Positions 34,103-44,747 of a stretch of DNA of 64,000 nt are shown piece by piece (positions within the stretch are counted from its first letter, which is position 1; every line of letters starts with the position of its first letter). The position numbers were made by a program, and so were the translations under genes. Under the pieces are notes generated by a model that saw only the letters and a list, made by a program, of their open reading frames with translations, ran no database searches and was not told where the DNA came from. The DNA is from Enterococcus ratti (GTDB taxonomy: Bacteria; Bacillota; Bacilli; Lactobacillales; Enterococcaceae), in contig NZ_JXLB01000005.1 of assembly GCF_001886195.1 (NCBI RefSeq), positions 1 to 64,000 on the forward strand, written 5' to 3'.

Positions 34103-36003
34103 TTATTGATGACGATAATAAGCTAACCATTGTTTCAACTGTCGAATTTGTTGTTGTAATTTTATTCCTTTAGCTGTATCGCGATTTAAATTTCTCGGCA
34201 GCTGTCGGTTAATCACTTTTTTTACTTCTGCCTGATCGCTTTGTTGTTTAAACTGCTGCTCAATTCCTAAAAACGGGTAATGCGTAACAATTTGAAACCC
34301 AAAAGAATTATATAATAAAGAATAGCCCACAATTCCAGTTGTTTGCTGATAAGTTTTGGATAAGCCACCATCAATAACAAAAACAGTTCCATTGCTTTGA
34401 TTGGTGATTCTCCTTTCTTTACCTTCACCGGTGTATGTCCATTGATAACAACTAAACCTTTTTCTTCTACACCAAATGCTTTAAGAACTTTTTTACTGAA
34501 CCATTCTTCATTTTTTAATCGATAATATGGATTACTTTTTTCAACATGCAACACTTGTTCAGACAAAAAATAACGTTCAAACGTGGTTATCTTATTTTTT
34601 CCAAATAAAGGTGAAACAGGAACAATCCAAGCATACCAAATCAAATCCGTTGCCAAATCTTCCTACAAGAATAAATCTTTGACACTCGTTCGAAGCTGTT
34701 TTTCAAAAAATGCCATCAATTCTTTACCTGAATAACTTTTATCACCTAACGAAAAGGACAAAAATTCACCATTTTCATCAACTGGTACACAACCATGAAA
34801 CGATTCATATTGACAATTCGTTAAATACATCGAACCATTTGCTAATAAAAATTCCATATGTTTTTTTATTCTTAATGAATATTGAAAAGAGTACATCAAG
34901 CTGTCAATAACTTGTTCTTCTTCGACAGTTAATTCATTAGGTTTTAAGGGATCAATGGTTTGAAAACAAATTCCTTCCAGCATATAAATGTTTCCTTTTA
35001 ATTTAATTTTTTTCTGTTGATAGTCAATTTTTGCAAGCAAATCACGAGAAGAGAGGTGAAATTCTGGTCGTCTTTGAATTAACTGTGATTCAAGCTTGAA
35101 CTGAATCATCGTTACTGCTTGATGAATTTTTTCCATTTCCTCTTGTTCTTTACTTGTTAGTCCTTCCTTATTTTGAGGTGTGAATATGGAATTTTTATAA
35201 TAGATTTTTTGAGCAAAAGAAGCTAACAGACGTAAGTTTAATCCATATTCTTTTTCTAGTTCAAACAAATAATTGTAACGTGCAGCAATTCGTAATAAAG
35301 TAAGTAAACAAACCTTGGAACCATAATAAGCACCTAGCCATAAAAGATCGTGATTTCCCCATTGGATATCTAATGAAGGAAATGTCACCAAACGATCCAT
35401 CACCTTTGCCGCTGTGAGCTTCGATCAAAGATATCTCCAACAATATGTAAATGTTCAATTACTGTTTTTTGAATCGTTTCAGCCAGCTTTTTTAAAAATT
35501 TTTGTTCCTCTCCTGGCAGCAACAGTTGCTTAATGATTTTTTTCACATATTCTTTTTTGCCACCTACACGATCATCAATATATAAAAGTTCCTCAATAAT
35601 ATAACTGTATTCTTTTGGTAACCCTTTACGTAATTTGGAACGAGTATACTTTACAGAAGTAAATCGAAGCAATTCAATCAATTGATGAATCAATTGTGAC
35701 TTAGCTTGTTCTTGATATCAGTTCGTCGTTTGTGCATATTCCGGATAAGCAACAAAAATAGTCAATTACTTTATCTCTGCTTCACTCAAACGACTTTTAA
35801 AAAGCTCTTTTATTTTTTCTTTTAAATTTCCTGAACCAATTCGTAGAATATGATCAAAGGCAGGAAACTCTCCATGAATATCGCTTAGAAACAATTCCGG
35901 TCCTTTGGGAAGCTGTAAAATTGCTTCTAAATTAATAATTTCTGTCATCACCCTTTTCTGTCGTAGGAAATTTCTCTGATAATAACTCTAAATATGGATC
36001 CAA
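34103..36003 (-). pseudogene. fbp: Class III fructose-1,6-bisphosphatase, decayed
   Basis: The remains span about 633 codons, the normal length of this enzyme, which converts fructose 1,6-bisphosphate to fructose 6-phosphate in gluconeogenesis. Recognisable blocks are [45 protein letters not shown] and VVINGHTPVKVKKGESPIK, in order. The start is a TTG at 36003 with GGAGG ahead. Damage: frameshifts near 35955, 35425 and 34395, and in-frame stops TAA (35766), TGA (about 35708) and TAG (34663). Several independent lesions make sequencing error unlikely; the gene is dead. Confidence 0.92.
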
Positions 36004-36109
36004 TTTAACACCTCCATATTGGTATACTCGAGATTATAAATAATAAAAGTTTTTTTACAACTTAAAATCGAAAAAATACATTATTTTATAAAATTGGTCC
36101 ATATACCGA

Positions 36110-36290
36110 GAGGCTGGAAAAGAAATGTTTAACTCCAAGAAATAAGCTGAAATTCACGAAAATTATTTTTCAAATTTTGTGAATTTCAGCTTATTTTCAA
36201 AAGAATTGCTTCTGCTTCCGTCATTTATCTACGTTTAGAGCATGGAGTAAAAATATTCTTTACTTTTGACCTACGCTCTTTCATTAATGA
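36110..36290. repeat. Dispersed intergenic repeat, copy A
   Basis: About 180 bp starting AGGCTGGAAAAG with a large hairpin (AAATAAGCTGAAATTCAC at 36140-36157 with its complement at 36179-36196), then a conserved 3' part with TCATTTATCTACGTTTAGAG and TTCTTTACTTTTG. It aligns along its whole length with 52614-52790 and in its hairpin with 40538-40587. It sits between the ABC exporter and fbp and may also end transcription. Confidence 0.75.
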
Positions 36291-36298
36291 CGACTCAC

Positions 36299-37561
36299 TT
36301 ATAATTTTTTACGCTCATTTTTCATAATCGAAATGGATTGTTTTAATGAACTCCATAAACCTCCTTCACTGTAAACAAGGACATTGGATTTGTACATATT
36401 TGCAGAAAGAAACATCAAAGCAAATGTCACAACGATTAGTAAAATCAAAGAAATGACTGCTTCGCCCATCCCGACTGTTTCATTGGCCAAACGTACTGGC
36501 ATAACATATGAAGAAAGAAAAGGAATGTAAGACGTCACACGTATTACAATGTTATTAGGATCTGATGCACCCAAAATTAATCCCAACATGTATCCGCCTA
36601 AGGATAAATAAGTCACAGGTAAAATTGCTTTTGCTGTATCTTCTGCCTTGTTGACTAGTGAACCACATAATGCAGCTAGAATAGCATAAATTAAAATACC
36701 AAAAAGCATGAATAACAGGGAATACCATAAAAAAGGACCAAAAATTTTGTCTAAAGAAAAGCCATTTAGCATATTTTTTACAATAGGCATTTCTTTAAAT
36801 TGATTAAATCCTACACCGAGAATAACTCCGTATAAAATGATTTGCGTTAACGCAACTAACAAAACTCCTGCCAATTTTCCATAAAAGTGTTTTTGGGCAG
36901 TAGTACTTGATAAAATAACTTCCATGATACGCGTTCCTTTTTCAGACGCAATTTCTTGGGCGATAATTTGTGAATAAGTCAAAATAATAATGAACAAAAC
37001 AATCGTTACAGCATAACTAATACCATATTGCACGCTCGAATTATCTTCACCGACCGTCATCTTATTTTCACTGTCAAAGCTTACTTTTTGTCTTGATAAA
37101 CTTGCTGGTTGACTCAGACTTGCTACTTCTTTTGATGAAATTCCTAAATGACTTGCTCGAAACATCGACTGCGTGCTAGTCAATTGTTGCTGTATACGCA
37201 ATTGGGTACTTTGGCCTAATGATTTTTCACTATATAAAACTCCTTTTAGCTCATCATTTTCAGTAGTCACAACCATGTAAGCATCAATTTTTTCATCCGC
37301 TAAATCTTTTTGTGCTTGCTCCTGAGAAGTAAGAAGTTCAAATTTCAAATCATCATTTTTTAATTGTTTTAATTGTTTAGCTACTTGTTTATTTTCTGAA
37401 AGTATGCCGACTTTATTAATTTCACTATTTTGTTGAGCAAAATTACCAGCAACATAAATAATTCCCATCATGATAAAAGGAACTAAAATCATGACCACAA
37501 AGGAAAGCGATTTAATATTTTTTAGATAAACGTCTTTGGTAATTATCCAAAATTTACGCAT
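36299..37561 (-). CDS. ABC-2 type exporter permease (NatB/YhaP-like)
   Basis: 420 residues. One TM helix near residue 20, a large extracellular domain (about 45-175), then six helices from SYAVTIVLFIIILTYSQ onward. EKGTRIMEVILSSTTAQKHFYGK is the signature of the NatB/YhaP permease group, implicated in Na+ or drug export. The start overlaps the ATPase gene by 8 bp. The exported substrate is unknown. Confidence 0.85.
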   Translation of the reverse strand: MRKFWIITKDVYLKNIKSLSFVVMILVPFIMMGIIYVAGNFAQQNSEINKVGILSENKQVAKQLKQLKNDDLKFELLTSQEQAQKDLADEKIDAYMVVTTENDELKGVLYSEKSLGQSTQLRIQQQLTSTQSMFRASHLGISSKEVASLSQPASLSRQKVSFDSENKMTVGEDNSSVQYGISYAVTIVLFIIILTYSQIIAQEIASEKGTRIMEVILSSTTAQKHFYGKLAGVLLVALTQIILYGVILGVGFNQFKEMPIVKNMLNGFSLDKIFGPFLWYSLLFMLFGILIYAILAALCGSLVNKAEDTAKAILPVTYLSLGGYMLGLILGASDPNNIVIRVTSYIPFLSSYVMPVRLANETVGMGEAVISLILLIVVTFALMFLSANMYKSNVLVYSEGGLWSSLKQSISIMKNERKKL

Positions 37562-38453
37562 TGAACTCGCCTGCTTTCATCTTAAATATTTCTTCTAAAG
37601 TAGGCGGCTGCTGGTTAAACATTGGAATATAACCAAACTGCGTCGCTCGCGCAAAAATTTCTTTACCTATCTCTGGGTCTTCCAACGTAATTTCTAGTGT
37701 TTTATCTTCTTGAGTCACTACGTTTTCAACACCTTCAATAGCTGCTACTTCTTGCGGCGTTAATTCAGATTCTAAAAATAGTTTAGTACGTCCAAAAGAT
37801 TCTCTAATTTCATGTACTTTTCCATCTAACACCATTTGCCCATTTCTCAACATAATTAAATGGTCACAAATCTTTTCTACGTTATCCATGTTGTGACTTG
37901 AAAAAATAACGCATGAGCCATGTTCTTTCAATTCAATAATGCCATCTTTTAACAATTCTGCATTTACTGGATCTAATCCGCTAAACGGTTCATCTAAAAT
38001 AATTAATTTGGGTTCATGAATCAATGTAGCAATCAACTGTACTTTTTGTTGATTCCCTTTTGATAAGGATTTCACTTTATCAGACTTCTTTCCTTTTACT
38101 TGAAATTTTTCCATCCAAAAATCAATTTTCGGCTCAATTTCTTTTTTAGATTTTCCTCTCAATTCAGCAAAATACAACAATTGATCTTGAATGGACACTT
38201 TTGGATATAATCCACGTTCTTCAGGCAAATAGCCAATAATATCATAGTCTTTTTCACCTAATGGCTGTCCATTCCATAGAACTTCCCCTTGATCTTGGGT
38301 CAAAAAATCCAAAATCAATCGAAAAGTAGTCGTTTTCCCCGCCCCGTTTTGTCCAATCAGCCCCATGATCTTTCCATTTGGTATTTGAAATGACACGTGA
38401 TCAACTGCGGTATAATTTCCAAAAGTTTTAACCAAATCCTTTACTTCTAACAT
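37554..38453 (-). CDS. ABC transporter ATP-binding protein (NatA/YhaQ-like)
   Basis: 299 residues. Walker A GQNGAGKTTTF, signature LSKGNQQKVQL, Walker B LIILDEPFSGLD, H-loop SSHNMD; the last 80 residues form the accessory DUF4162-type domain. It energises the permease encoded next to it. Ribosome site AAGGAGG. Confidence 0.9.
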   Translation of the reverse strand: MLEVKDLVKTFGNYTAVDHVSFQIPNGKIMGLIGQNGAGKTTTFRLILDFLTQDQGEVLWNGQPLGEKDYDIIGYLPEERGLYPKVSIQDQLLYFAELRGKSKKEIEPKIDFWMEKFQVKGKKSDKVKSLSKGNQQKVQLIATLIHEPKLIILDEPFSGLDPVNAELLKDGIIELKEHGSCVIFSSHNMDNVEKICDHLIMLRNGQMVLDGKVHEIRESFGRTKLFLESELTPQEVAAIEGVENVVTQEDKTLEITLEDPEIGKEIFARATQFGYIPMFNQQPPTLEEIFKMKAGEFNA

Positions 38454-38493
38454 CTTTTTCCTCCTTTTCTTTTTCTTAGTATAAAATATTTTT

Positions 38494-38518
38494 ATCCTGT
38501 CTCAACAAAAGACAGGAT
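38494..38518. other. Inverted repeat downstream of uvrC
   Basis: ATCCTGTCT / AGACAGGAT with a 7-base loop. The T-run is on the plus-strand side, although the flanking genes are both on the minus strand, so its role is unclear. Confidence 0.35.
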
Positions 38519-38580
38519 TTTTCCACACTTTATCTACAAAAGATCATAGGACACTTTACATGGTTTGTAAAGCGCCTACT

Positions 38581-40359
38581 TTAGTTTTCATGTAGTCGTT
38601 CCACCACATTTTTCGCTACTTTTTTAGGTAACCCGATTTGTTGAAGTTCTTCAACCGTCGCTGCCTGAATATTTTTCAATGACTTAAATTCTTTTAAGAG
38701 TAATTTTTTTCGTTTTGGACCCAATCCTTCAATTTCATCAAGACGAGAAGCAAAACTACTCTTACTTCTGAGCTGTCTATGAAAGGTAATAGCAAAGCGG
38801 TGAACCTCATCTTGTACTCGTTGAAGAAGAAAAAATTCGGGCGAGTTTCGCTCTAAAGGAACAACACAAAGCACATTGCCAAAAAGCAATTCATTTGTTT
38901 TATGCTTCTCGTTTTTTGCCATTCCAGCTACGGGGATGTCAATTCCCAATTGATTTTCTAAAACATCTTTAACAACATCTACTTGCCCTTTTCCACCATC
39001 AATCAAGATCAAATCAGGCAAAGGCAATCCTTCTCGAACAACACGTGAATATCTTCGATAAATGACTTCACGCATTGACGCATAATCATCCGGTCCTTTG
39101 ACGGTTTTAATTTTGTATTTGCGGTATTCTTTTTTTGCTGGCTTGCCATCAATAAAAACAACCATAGCTGCAACTGGATTTGTTCCCATGATGTTAGAAT
39201 TATCAAAAGATTCGATTCGTACAGGTGTCGGAATATTCATCGCATTTCCTAATCGTTCTACGGCACCAATCGTTCGTTCTTGTTTTCTTGCAATTAAATC
39301 AAAACGTTCATTCAAAGCCACATCTGCATTTTTATTCGCAAGTTCAACCAACTTTTTCTTTTCGCCACGTTTTGGCTGCAAAACTTTTGTAGACAGCAAA
39401 GCTTCCACGCTTGGCCGGTCAATTGTATCAGGAATCAAAACTTCTTTGGGAATAAAATGTTCATTTTCTTGATAAAATTGACCAATATAGGTTAAAAAAT
39501 CTTCCGTTGCTTCATTATAAAAGGGAAACATGGAGACATCTCGTTCGATCAATTTCCCCTGTCGAACAAAAAACACTTGAACACACATCCATCCCTTATC
39601 AACTGCGTAACCAAAAACATCACGGTCAATCAAATCAGTATTCGTCATTTTTTGTCGTGTCATAATTGTTTCAATTGCTCGTATTTGATCTCGATATTCT
39701 GCTGCTTTTTCAAATTCCATATTGTCGGCAGCTCGAACCATCTTCTTATGAATTTCAGATTCAATTTTTTCATAGCCGCCGTTTAAAAAATTTTTTACTT
39801 CATTAACAATTTTTGCATACTCTTCAGGATCAACATCAAAATAATAAGGACATAAGCATTGACCTAAATGATAGTACAAACAGGGTTCTTTTGTTTGACT
39901 AGGCTTACACTTACGCAATGGAAAAAGGCGGTCAAGTATTTTTTTTGTTTCATTTGCCGCCCCCACATCTGGATAAGGTCCAAAATAAAAAGCTTTATCT
40001 TTTAATACCTTGCGTGTAATAATCAGCCGCGGATACTTTTCATTCGTAATTTTCAAAAAAGGGTATGTTTTATCATCTTTTAACATGATATTATATTTAG
40101 GATCATTTTTCTTAATCAAGTTAATTTCTAACAATAAAGCTTCAATATTGGACTCTGTGACGATATATTCAAAATCTTCGATCTCACTCACTAATCGTTC
40201 CGTTTTTGTGTTGTGACTCCCCGTAAAGTAAGAACGCACTCTGTTTTTAAGAATCTTTGCTTTCCCAACATAAATGATTGTTCCGTTTTTATCTTTCATT
40301 AAGTAACAGCCGGGTTGATCAGGAAGTAAAGCTAATTTATTTTTGATACGTTCGTTCAT
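38581..40359 (-). CDS. uvrC: Excinuclease ABC subunit C
   Basis: 592 residues. It cuts the damaged strand on both sides of a lesion in nucleotide excision repair. N-terminal GIY-YIG nuclease ([20 protein letters not shown]), a Cys cluster ([20 protein letters not shown]), the UVR helical pair near 205-235, the RNase H-like C-terminal nuclease ([30 protein letters not shown]) and a helix-hairpin-helix tail. Full length. Confidence 0.96.
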   Translation of the reverse strand: MNERIKNKLALLPDQPGCYLMKDKNGTIIYVGKAKILKNRVRSYFTGSHNTKTERLVSEIEDFEYIVTESNIEALLLEINLIKKNDPKYNIMLKDDKTYPFLKITNEKYPRLIITRKVLKDKAFYFGPYPDVGAANETKKILDRLFPLRKCKPSQTKEPCLYYHLGQCLCPYYFDVDPEEYAKIVNEVKNFLNGGYEKIESEIHKKMVRAADNMEFEKAAEYRDQIRAIETIMTRQKMTNTDLIDRDVFGYAVDKGWMCVQVFFVRQGKLIERDVSMFPFYNEATEDFLTYIGQFYQENEHFIPKEVLIPDTIDRPSVEALLSTKVLQPKRGEKKKLVELANKNADVALNERFDLIARKQERTIGAVERLGNAMNIPTPVRIESFDNSNIMGTNPVAAMVVFIDGKPAKKEYRKYKIKTVKGPDDYASMREVIYRRYSRVVREGLPLPDLILIDGGKGQVDVVKDVLENQLGIDIPVAGMAKNEKHKTNELLFGNVLCVVPLERNSPEFFLLQRVQDEVHRFAITFHRQLRSKSSFASRLDEIEGLGPKRKKLLLKEFKSLKNIQAATVEELQQIGLPKKVAKNVVERLHEN

Positions 40360-40537
40360 CGAAAATTCCTTTCAAATTTCATTGAATTAATTATAACATG
40401 TTCGCTAAAAAGAAAGAAAATAGACTTCTTTCCACATTCGTTTACAGTTTGATTAAAGAAAAACAAATAAAAATTGCAGCATCTTTTATTTTATTCGTTT
40501 AAAATATACACTAATTTCAAAGCATTCTCTGTGAAAA

Positions 40538-40587
40538 AAGCCAAAATTCACAAAAAATTGATAAACAATTTCCGTAAATTCCGGCTT
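40538..40587 (-). terminator. Terminator after trxA, related to the dispersed repeat
   Basis: A long imperfect stem AAGCCGGAATTTACGGAAATTG / CAATTTTTTGTGAATTTTGGCTT on the minus strand, followed by T residues. Its arms resemble the hairpin of the repeats at 36110 and 52614, so it may be a third, shortened copy. Confidence 0.6.
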
Positions 40588-40634
40588 ATTTCTCCTGACT
40601 GAATACATTGACTTCTTCAGTTAAGTGCTTTAAT

Positions 40635-40949
40635 TTATAAATGTTGATCAATCATTTGACGCAATTGTTCTTTGGAGTGCACGCCAACAACTTTTTCCAC
40701 TACTTGACCGTCTTTTTTCAACAATAAAGTTGGAATACTCATAATCCCAAACTGCTGAGGTGTTTTCGGATTTTCATCTACGTCCATTTTGACAATTTTA
40801 CATTCATCTTCATCGTATTCTTCTGACAATTGATCTAAAATAGGTGCTTGCATCCGGCAAGGCCCACACCATGTAGCCCAAAAGTCAATTAATACTAATC
40901 CCTTATCTGTTTCTTCATTAAATGTCGTATCTGTAACTACTTGTGACAT
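40635..40949 (-). CDS. trxA: Thioredoxin
   Basis: 104 residues. A single thioredoxin fold with the redox motif WATWCGPCRM and the cis-Pro loop SIPTLLL. It reduces disulfides in cytosolic proteins. The frame opens at 40964, but GGAGGG lies 7 bases ahead of the ATG at 40949. It follows mutS2 by 85 bp. Confidence 0.95.
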   Translation of the reverse strand: MSQVVTDTTFNEETDKGLVLIDFWATWCGPCRMQAPILDQLSEEYDEDECKIVKMDVDENPKTPQQFGIMSIPTLLLKKDGQVVEKVVGVHSKEQLRQMIDQHL

Positions 40950-41034
40950 ATCAAAGCCCTCCATTTTTTAATCTGACCACATTATAACATCTTTTTTGGT
41001 AAGAAACGAAAATATTGCTTACATTTAGTAAGCT

Positions 41035-43395
41035 TTATTTAAATTTAACAATCGTTGCACCATTTCCTCCTTGATTTGCTGGCGCAAACTCAAAACTTTT
41101 CACACTGCGATGATTTTTTAAATACTCCGTAATTCCTTGACGTAAAGCCCCCGTTCCTTTACCATGAATGATCGTTACTTGAGGATAGCCAGCAAGAATG
41201 GCTGCGTCTAAATATTGATCGACCTCGCTTAAGGCTTCTTCGTAACGTTTTCCACGAAGATCCAATTGATTCGCTACGTGGCTGGATGATTCTGAACGTA
41301 TAGTATGGACAATTCTTTGATTTGATTCTTTTTGTGGAGCAACTGACGTTAATTCATTTTCAGAAACATTCATTTTTAAAATTCCAATTTCTACTTGCCA
41401 TTGATTGCCGTTTTTACGTAACAACGTCCCACGCTGTCCGTAAGTCATCACTAGCACTTCGTCTCCTGGTTTAAAGGTCTTTTGTTTTTTTGCTTTTTTC
41501 AACACTTTATTTTTCTTTAGCTGTTCTTCTTGATACAAGTTTGTCAATTGTGTTTTTGCATTAATCAGTTGATGTTCCTTTACATTTCCTTGGCCTACTT
41601 GTTGTTGCATTTTTCGAATACCTGCAATAATTTTTTCCGCTTCTTCTTCTGCTTTTGAAACTAATTCGTTTGCTTTTTTCTTTGCTTTTTCCATTTCTTT
41701 TTCACGTTCTTCAAAGAAATAGCTGTAGGCTTCTTTCAAATTTCCATATAGTTTTTGCGCTTCATCCATATAATGACGCATTTCTAAATACTCTGTTTCA
41801 GCCATTTTGCGACGGCTTTCTAAATCAGCAATCATTTCATTTAAATCCTGACTTTCATCATTCATCAACTGTTTTGCTTCATGAATCACTTCTTGATTCA
41901 ACCCTAATCGGCTTGAAATTTCAAACGCATTGCTTCTTCCCGGCACCCCAATTAACAAGCGATAAGTTGGGCTTAGCGTATCCACATTAAATTCCATGCT
42001 AGCATTAATTGTATTTATACGGTTATATCCGTATAATTTTAACTCCGGATAGTGCGTCGTAGCCATTACATAAGCCGACTTTTTCTCTAAATCATCCAAA
42101 ATCGCAATAGCTAAAGCAGCTCCTTCTTGTGGATCTGTTCCTGCTCCAAGCTCATCGAATAACACCAAACTTTTTTCATTCACTTTTGCTAGAATCTCTA
42201 CAATATTCGTCATATGAGACGAAAAAGTAGACAAACTTTGTTCAATGGATTGTTCGTCGCCAATATCTGCAAAAATTTCTTCAAAAATACCGATTTGGCT
42301 TTTTTCTTCTGCAGGAATAGGTAATCCCGCTTGCCCCATCACTTGTAATAAACCCAACGTTTTTAAAGTAATCGTCTTTCCTCCTGTATTTGGACCAGTA
42401 ATCACAATAGCTTGGTAATCTTCACCAATACTGATATCATTCGCTACGACTTTTTCCTGAGCAATCAAAGGATGTCTAGCTTGTTTCAAAAAAACATGAT
42501 TTTCTTCACTAATCATTGGCACATTTGCCCTTAACTCTTTGCCAAAGCGCGCTTTAGCATTCATCACATCCATTTTTCCGATTACATAAGCATTGTGAAG
42601 AATTTCCTGACGATGCGGCACAAGTTCTGCAGATAATTCACTTAAAATACGTTGAATTTCATTGCGTTCGGCAATCTGATATTGCCTTAAGCGGTTGTTC
42701 AACTCAACCATTTGTTTTGGTTCTACAAATAATGTTTGTCCTGAAGCACTCTGATCATGGACAACTCCGCCAAATACTCCTCGATATTCTTGTTTGACTG
42801 GAATAACGTACCGATCATTTCGCATAGTAACAATTGCATCACTTAAATATTTCGCATTTTTTCCGCGAATCATTTCATCTAGTTGTTCTCTAACAGTTTG
42901 TTCACTTTTACGGATGTTTTGACGGATGATACGCAAATCAGAAGAAGCATCATCAGTTACTCGACCATCCTCTTCAATTGCTTCTTTTAAACGACGATTT
43001 AATTCCGGTACTGTAACCAACTGTTTTTCCCAAAAGTCTAGCCGCGAAAATTTAATTTCGCTATCTGCCAAATCATTTATAAATCGTTTTAATTCACTCG
43101 TAGTAGACAAGATACGAGAAACTTGTGCCAATTCAAGTCCATTCAAGTCTGCGCCAATCTCAATTCTTTTCATATGGGGACGAATATTTTCCAGCTTGGG
43201 AATTGGAATTCCACCTCGCATACGTTGGACTTTTAAGCCATCTTCGGTTTCTTCCAGCCAATTTGTTAATTCGTCTTTTTGACTAGTCGGCATTAAGTTA
43301 GCAAGTTCTTCTTTGCCCTGTGCAGTAACTATAAACTGGCGAACCAGCTGTTTCACTTTTTCAAATTCTAATGTTTCAAGGATTCGATTATTCAC
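41035..43395 (-). CDS. mutS2: MutS2 family endonuclease/ATPase
   Basis: 786 residues. N-terminal lever and clamp region without the mismatch-binding domain, MutS ATPase (ITGPNTGGKTITLKTLG, LFDELGAGTDPQEGAALA), coiled-coil linker and C-terminal Smr nuclease domain (LDLRGKRYEEALSEVDQYL, IHGKGTGALRQG). It acts on branched DNA and on stalled, collided ribosomes in Firmicutes. Confidence 0.95.
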   Translation of the reverse strand: MNNRILETLEFEKVKQLVRQFIVTAQGKEELANLMPTSQKDELTNWLEETEDGLKVQRMRGGIPIPKLENIRPHMKRIEIGADLNGLELAQVSRILSTTSELKRFINDLADSEIKFSRLDFWEKQLVTVPELNRRLKEAIEEDGRVTDDASSDLRIIRQNIRKSEQTVREQLDEMIRGKNAKYLSDAIVTMRNDRYVIPVKQEYRGVFGGVVHDQSASGQTLFVEPKQMVELNNRLRQYQIAERNEIQRILSELSAELVPHRQEILHNAYVIGKMDVMNAKARFGKELRANVPMISEENHVFLKQARHPLIAQEKVVANDISIGEDYQAIVITGPNTGGKTITLKTLGLLQVMGQAGLPIPAEEKSQIGIFEEIFADIGDEQSIEQSLSTFSSHMTNIVEILAKVNEKSLVLFDELGAGTDPQEGAALAIAILDDLEKKSAYVMATTHYPELKLYGYNRINTINASMEFNVDTLSPTYRLLIGVPGRSNAFEISSRLGLNQEVIHEAKQLMNDESQDLNEMIADLESRRKMAETEYLEMRHYMDEAQKLYGNLKEAYSYFFEEREKEMEKAKKKANELVSKAEEEAEKIIAGIRKMQQQVGQGNVKEHQLINAKTQLTNLYQEEQLKKNKVLKKAKKQKTFKPGDEVLVMTYGQRGTLLRKNGNQWQVEIGILKMNVSENELTSVAPQKESNQRIVHTIRSESSSHVANQLDLRGKRYEEALSEVDQYLDAAILAGYPQVTIIHGKGTGALRQGITEYLKNHRSVKSFEFAPANQGGNGATIVKFK

Positions 43396-43523
43396 TTTAT
43401 CACCTTAACTTTCACTAAAAAAAGTTGTCACATTTCGCATCGACTGATATGTCTTTGCAATCCTGTTACAACTTCTTTTTCTTTTTTCACCATTTTTTCC
43501 TCATTTCCATTCGGTCATTGTCA

Positions 43524-44069
43524 TTAAATTACATTAGTTATCCATAATTTATAAATTTTATCTGTCAAAAAAGGCGTTTTTTCCACAATAAACCGAGCAA
43601 CACTATTTCCACTAAATTGTTTTTGCACGCTGTCAATTGGTACAAACGTCACTAAACTTAACAATAAAAAAATTGTAATATATGCAATAACAACAGATAA
43701 CAAGCCACCAGCCAGCCAATCTACTTGTCTCAGTATAGGAATATAGGTTAAACTATGAACAAAAATTCCTATAAACCGAGTAATTAAGCCACCTATAAAT
43801 AATATTAATAAAAAAGCCACTCCCGCATAAAAAGCTTCATCTAGTTTAAAAGAAAATGCTTGATTAAAAAAGACCATACGAGAATGCGACGTTACAGCTG
43901 GATAAGGAATATACAATTCTAGATGTTTAGCTAAATCTTTATAAAAAAACTGTGCGGCAAAAAACGATAAAATATAACCGACTGTGTAAACGACCTGCAT
44001 CAAAAAACCTCGTCTTGCTCCTGAAAAAAATGCCATCAGCAAGATAAATACAATCAAAAGAGTTAACAT
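43524..44069 (-). CDS. CvpA family membrane protein
   Basis: 181 residues with four predicted TM helices (for example YAGVAFLLILFIGGLITRF and WLAGGLLSVVIAYITIFLLL). It starts MLTLLIVFILLMAFFSGARRG, typical of the colicin V production protein family; molecular role unclear. Ordered zapA-cvpA-mutS2 as in related genomes. Confidence 0.85.
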   Translation of the reverse strand: MLTLLIVFILLMAFFSGARRGFLMQVVYTVGYILSFFAAQFFYKDLAKHLELYIPYPAVTSHSRMVFFNQAFSFKLDEAFYAGVAFLLILFIGGLITRFIGIFVHSLTYIPILRQVDWLAGGLLSVVIAYITIFLLLSLVTFVPIDSVQKQFSGNSVARFIVEKTPFLTDKIYKLWITNVI

Positions 44070-44090
44070 ACCTTCTTCCTGTCCCTTTCT

Positions 44091-44528
44091 TTAATTTGAT
44101 GGTTGTTGCTTGATTTGACCTTTTCTTTTTTCATTTAAAATTTGTTGTGCTTCTACGTGATTTTTGATTTCTCGATCTTCCTGCCCCGTTTCTTTTAATA
44201 CTTCTCGTGCTTCCTCTTCAATTACTTCAATTCTTTTGATACGATTTTGCATTTCTACAAATTTAATCATCTTTTTTTTCAAACTTGTTACTTCTTCTTC
44301 AAGTTCCAAATTTCGTTCTTGTTTTTTTAATTGATCCGAAAGCGCATTAACCGCAATTAATATCGCTGCTTGTTCATTATCAATTTGTGGTGACAATTCT
44401 TTCAACTCGATTAACTGTTCATTAATTAAATTTGTCACAATATCCATATGGTGCTTTGTCTCACGTCCAATAATCGTGTAAGTTTGACCGGCAATCACTG
44501 CTTTATAGCGTGTTTTTTCATACGCCAT
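44091..44528 (-). CDS. zapA: Cell division protein ZapA
   Basis: 145 residues. The N-terminal domain (YKAVIAGQTYTIIG) and the coiled-coil helix with LIAVNALSDQLKK match ZapA, which bundles FtsZ at the division site. An ATG at 44537 is too close to AGGGGG; the ATG at 44528 (MAYEKTRYK) has better spacing. Confidence 0.85.
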   Translation of the reverse strand: MAYEKTRYKAVIAGQTYTIIGRETKHHMDIVTNLINEQLIELKELSPQIDNEQAAILIAVNALSDQLKKQERNLELEEEVTSLKKKMIKFVEMQNRIKRIEVIEEEAREVLKETGQEDREIKNHVEAQQILNEKRKGQIKQQPSN

Positions 44529-44747
44529 TCGAATCATTTCCCCCTATTTGATAAAATATTACCTAGTGTACCACGAAGTTAATGATTTAACAGCCGTACA
44601 CAAATTTCTTATAATTACTTTATCATTATATGATAAACTTAAAAAAAATGCTATGGCTCATCTTTTACTTGATTACAAGCCTTTTTTGAAGCATTCAATT
44701 ACATAGGAAAAATACATTTTTTCCTTTATTAAAAATAGGAGGTATTT

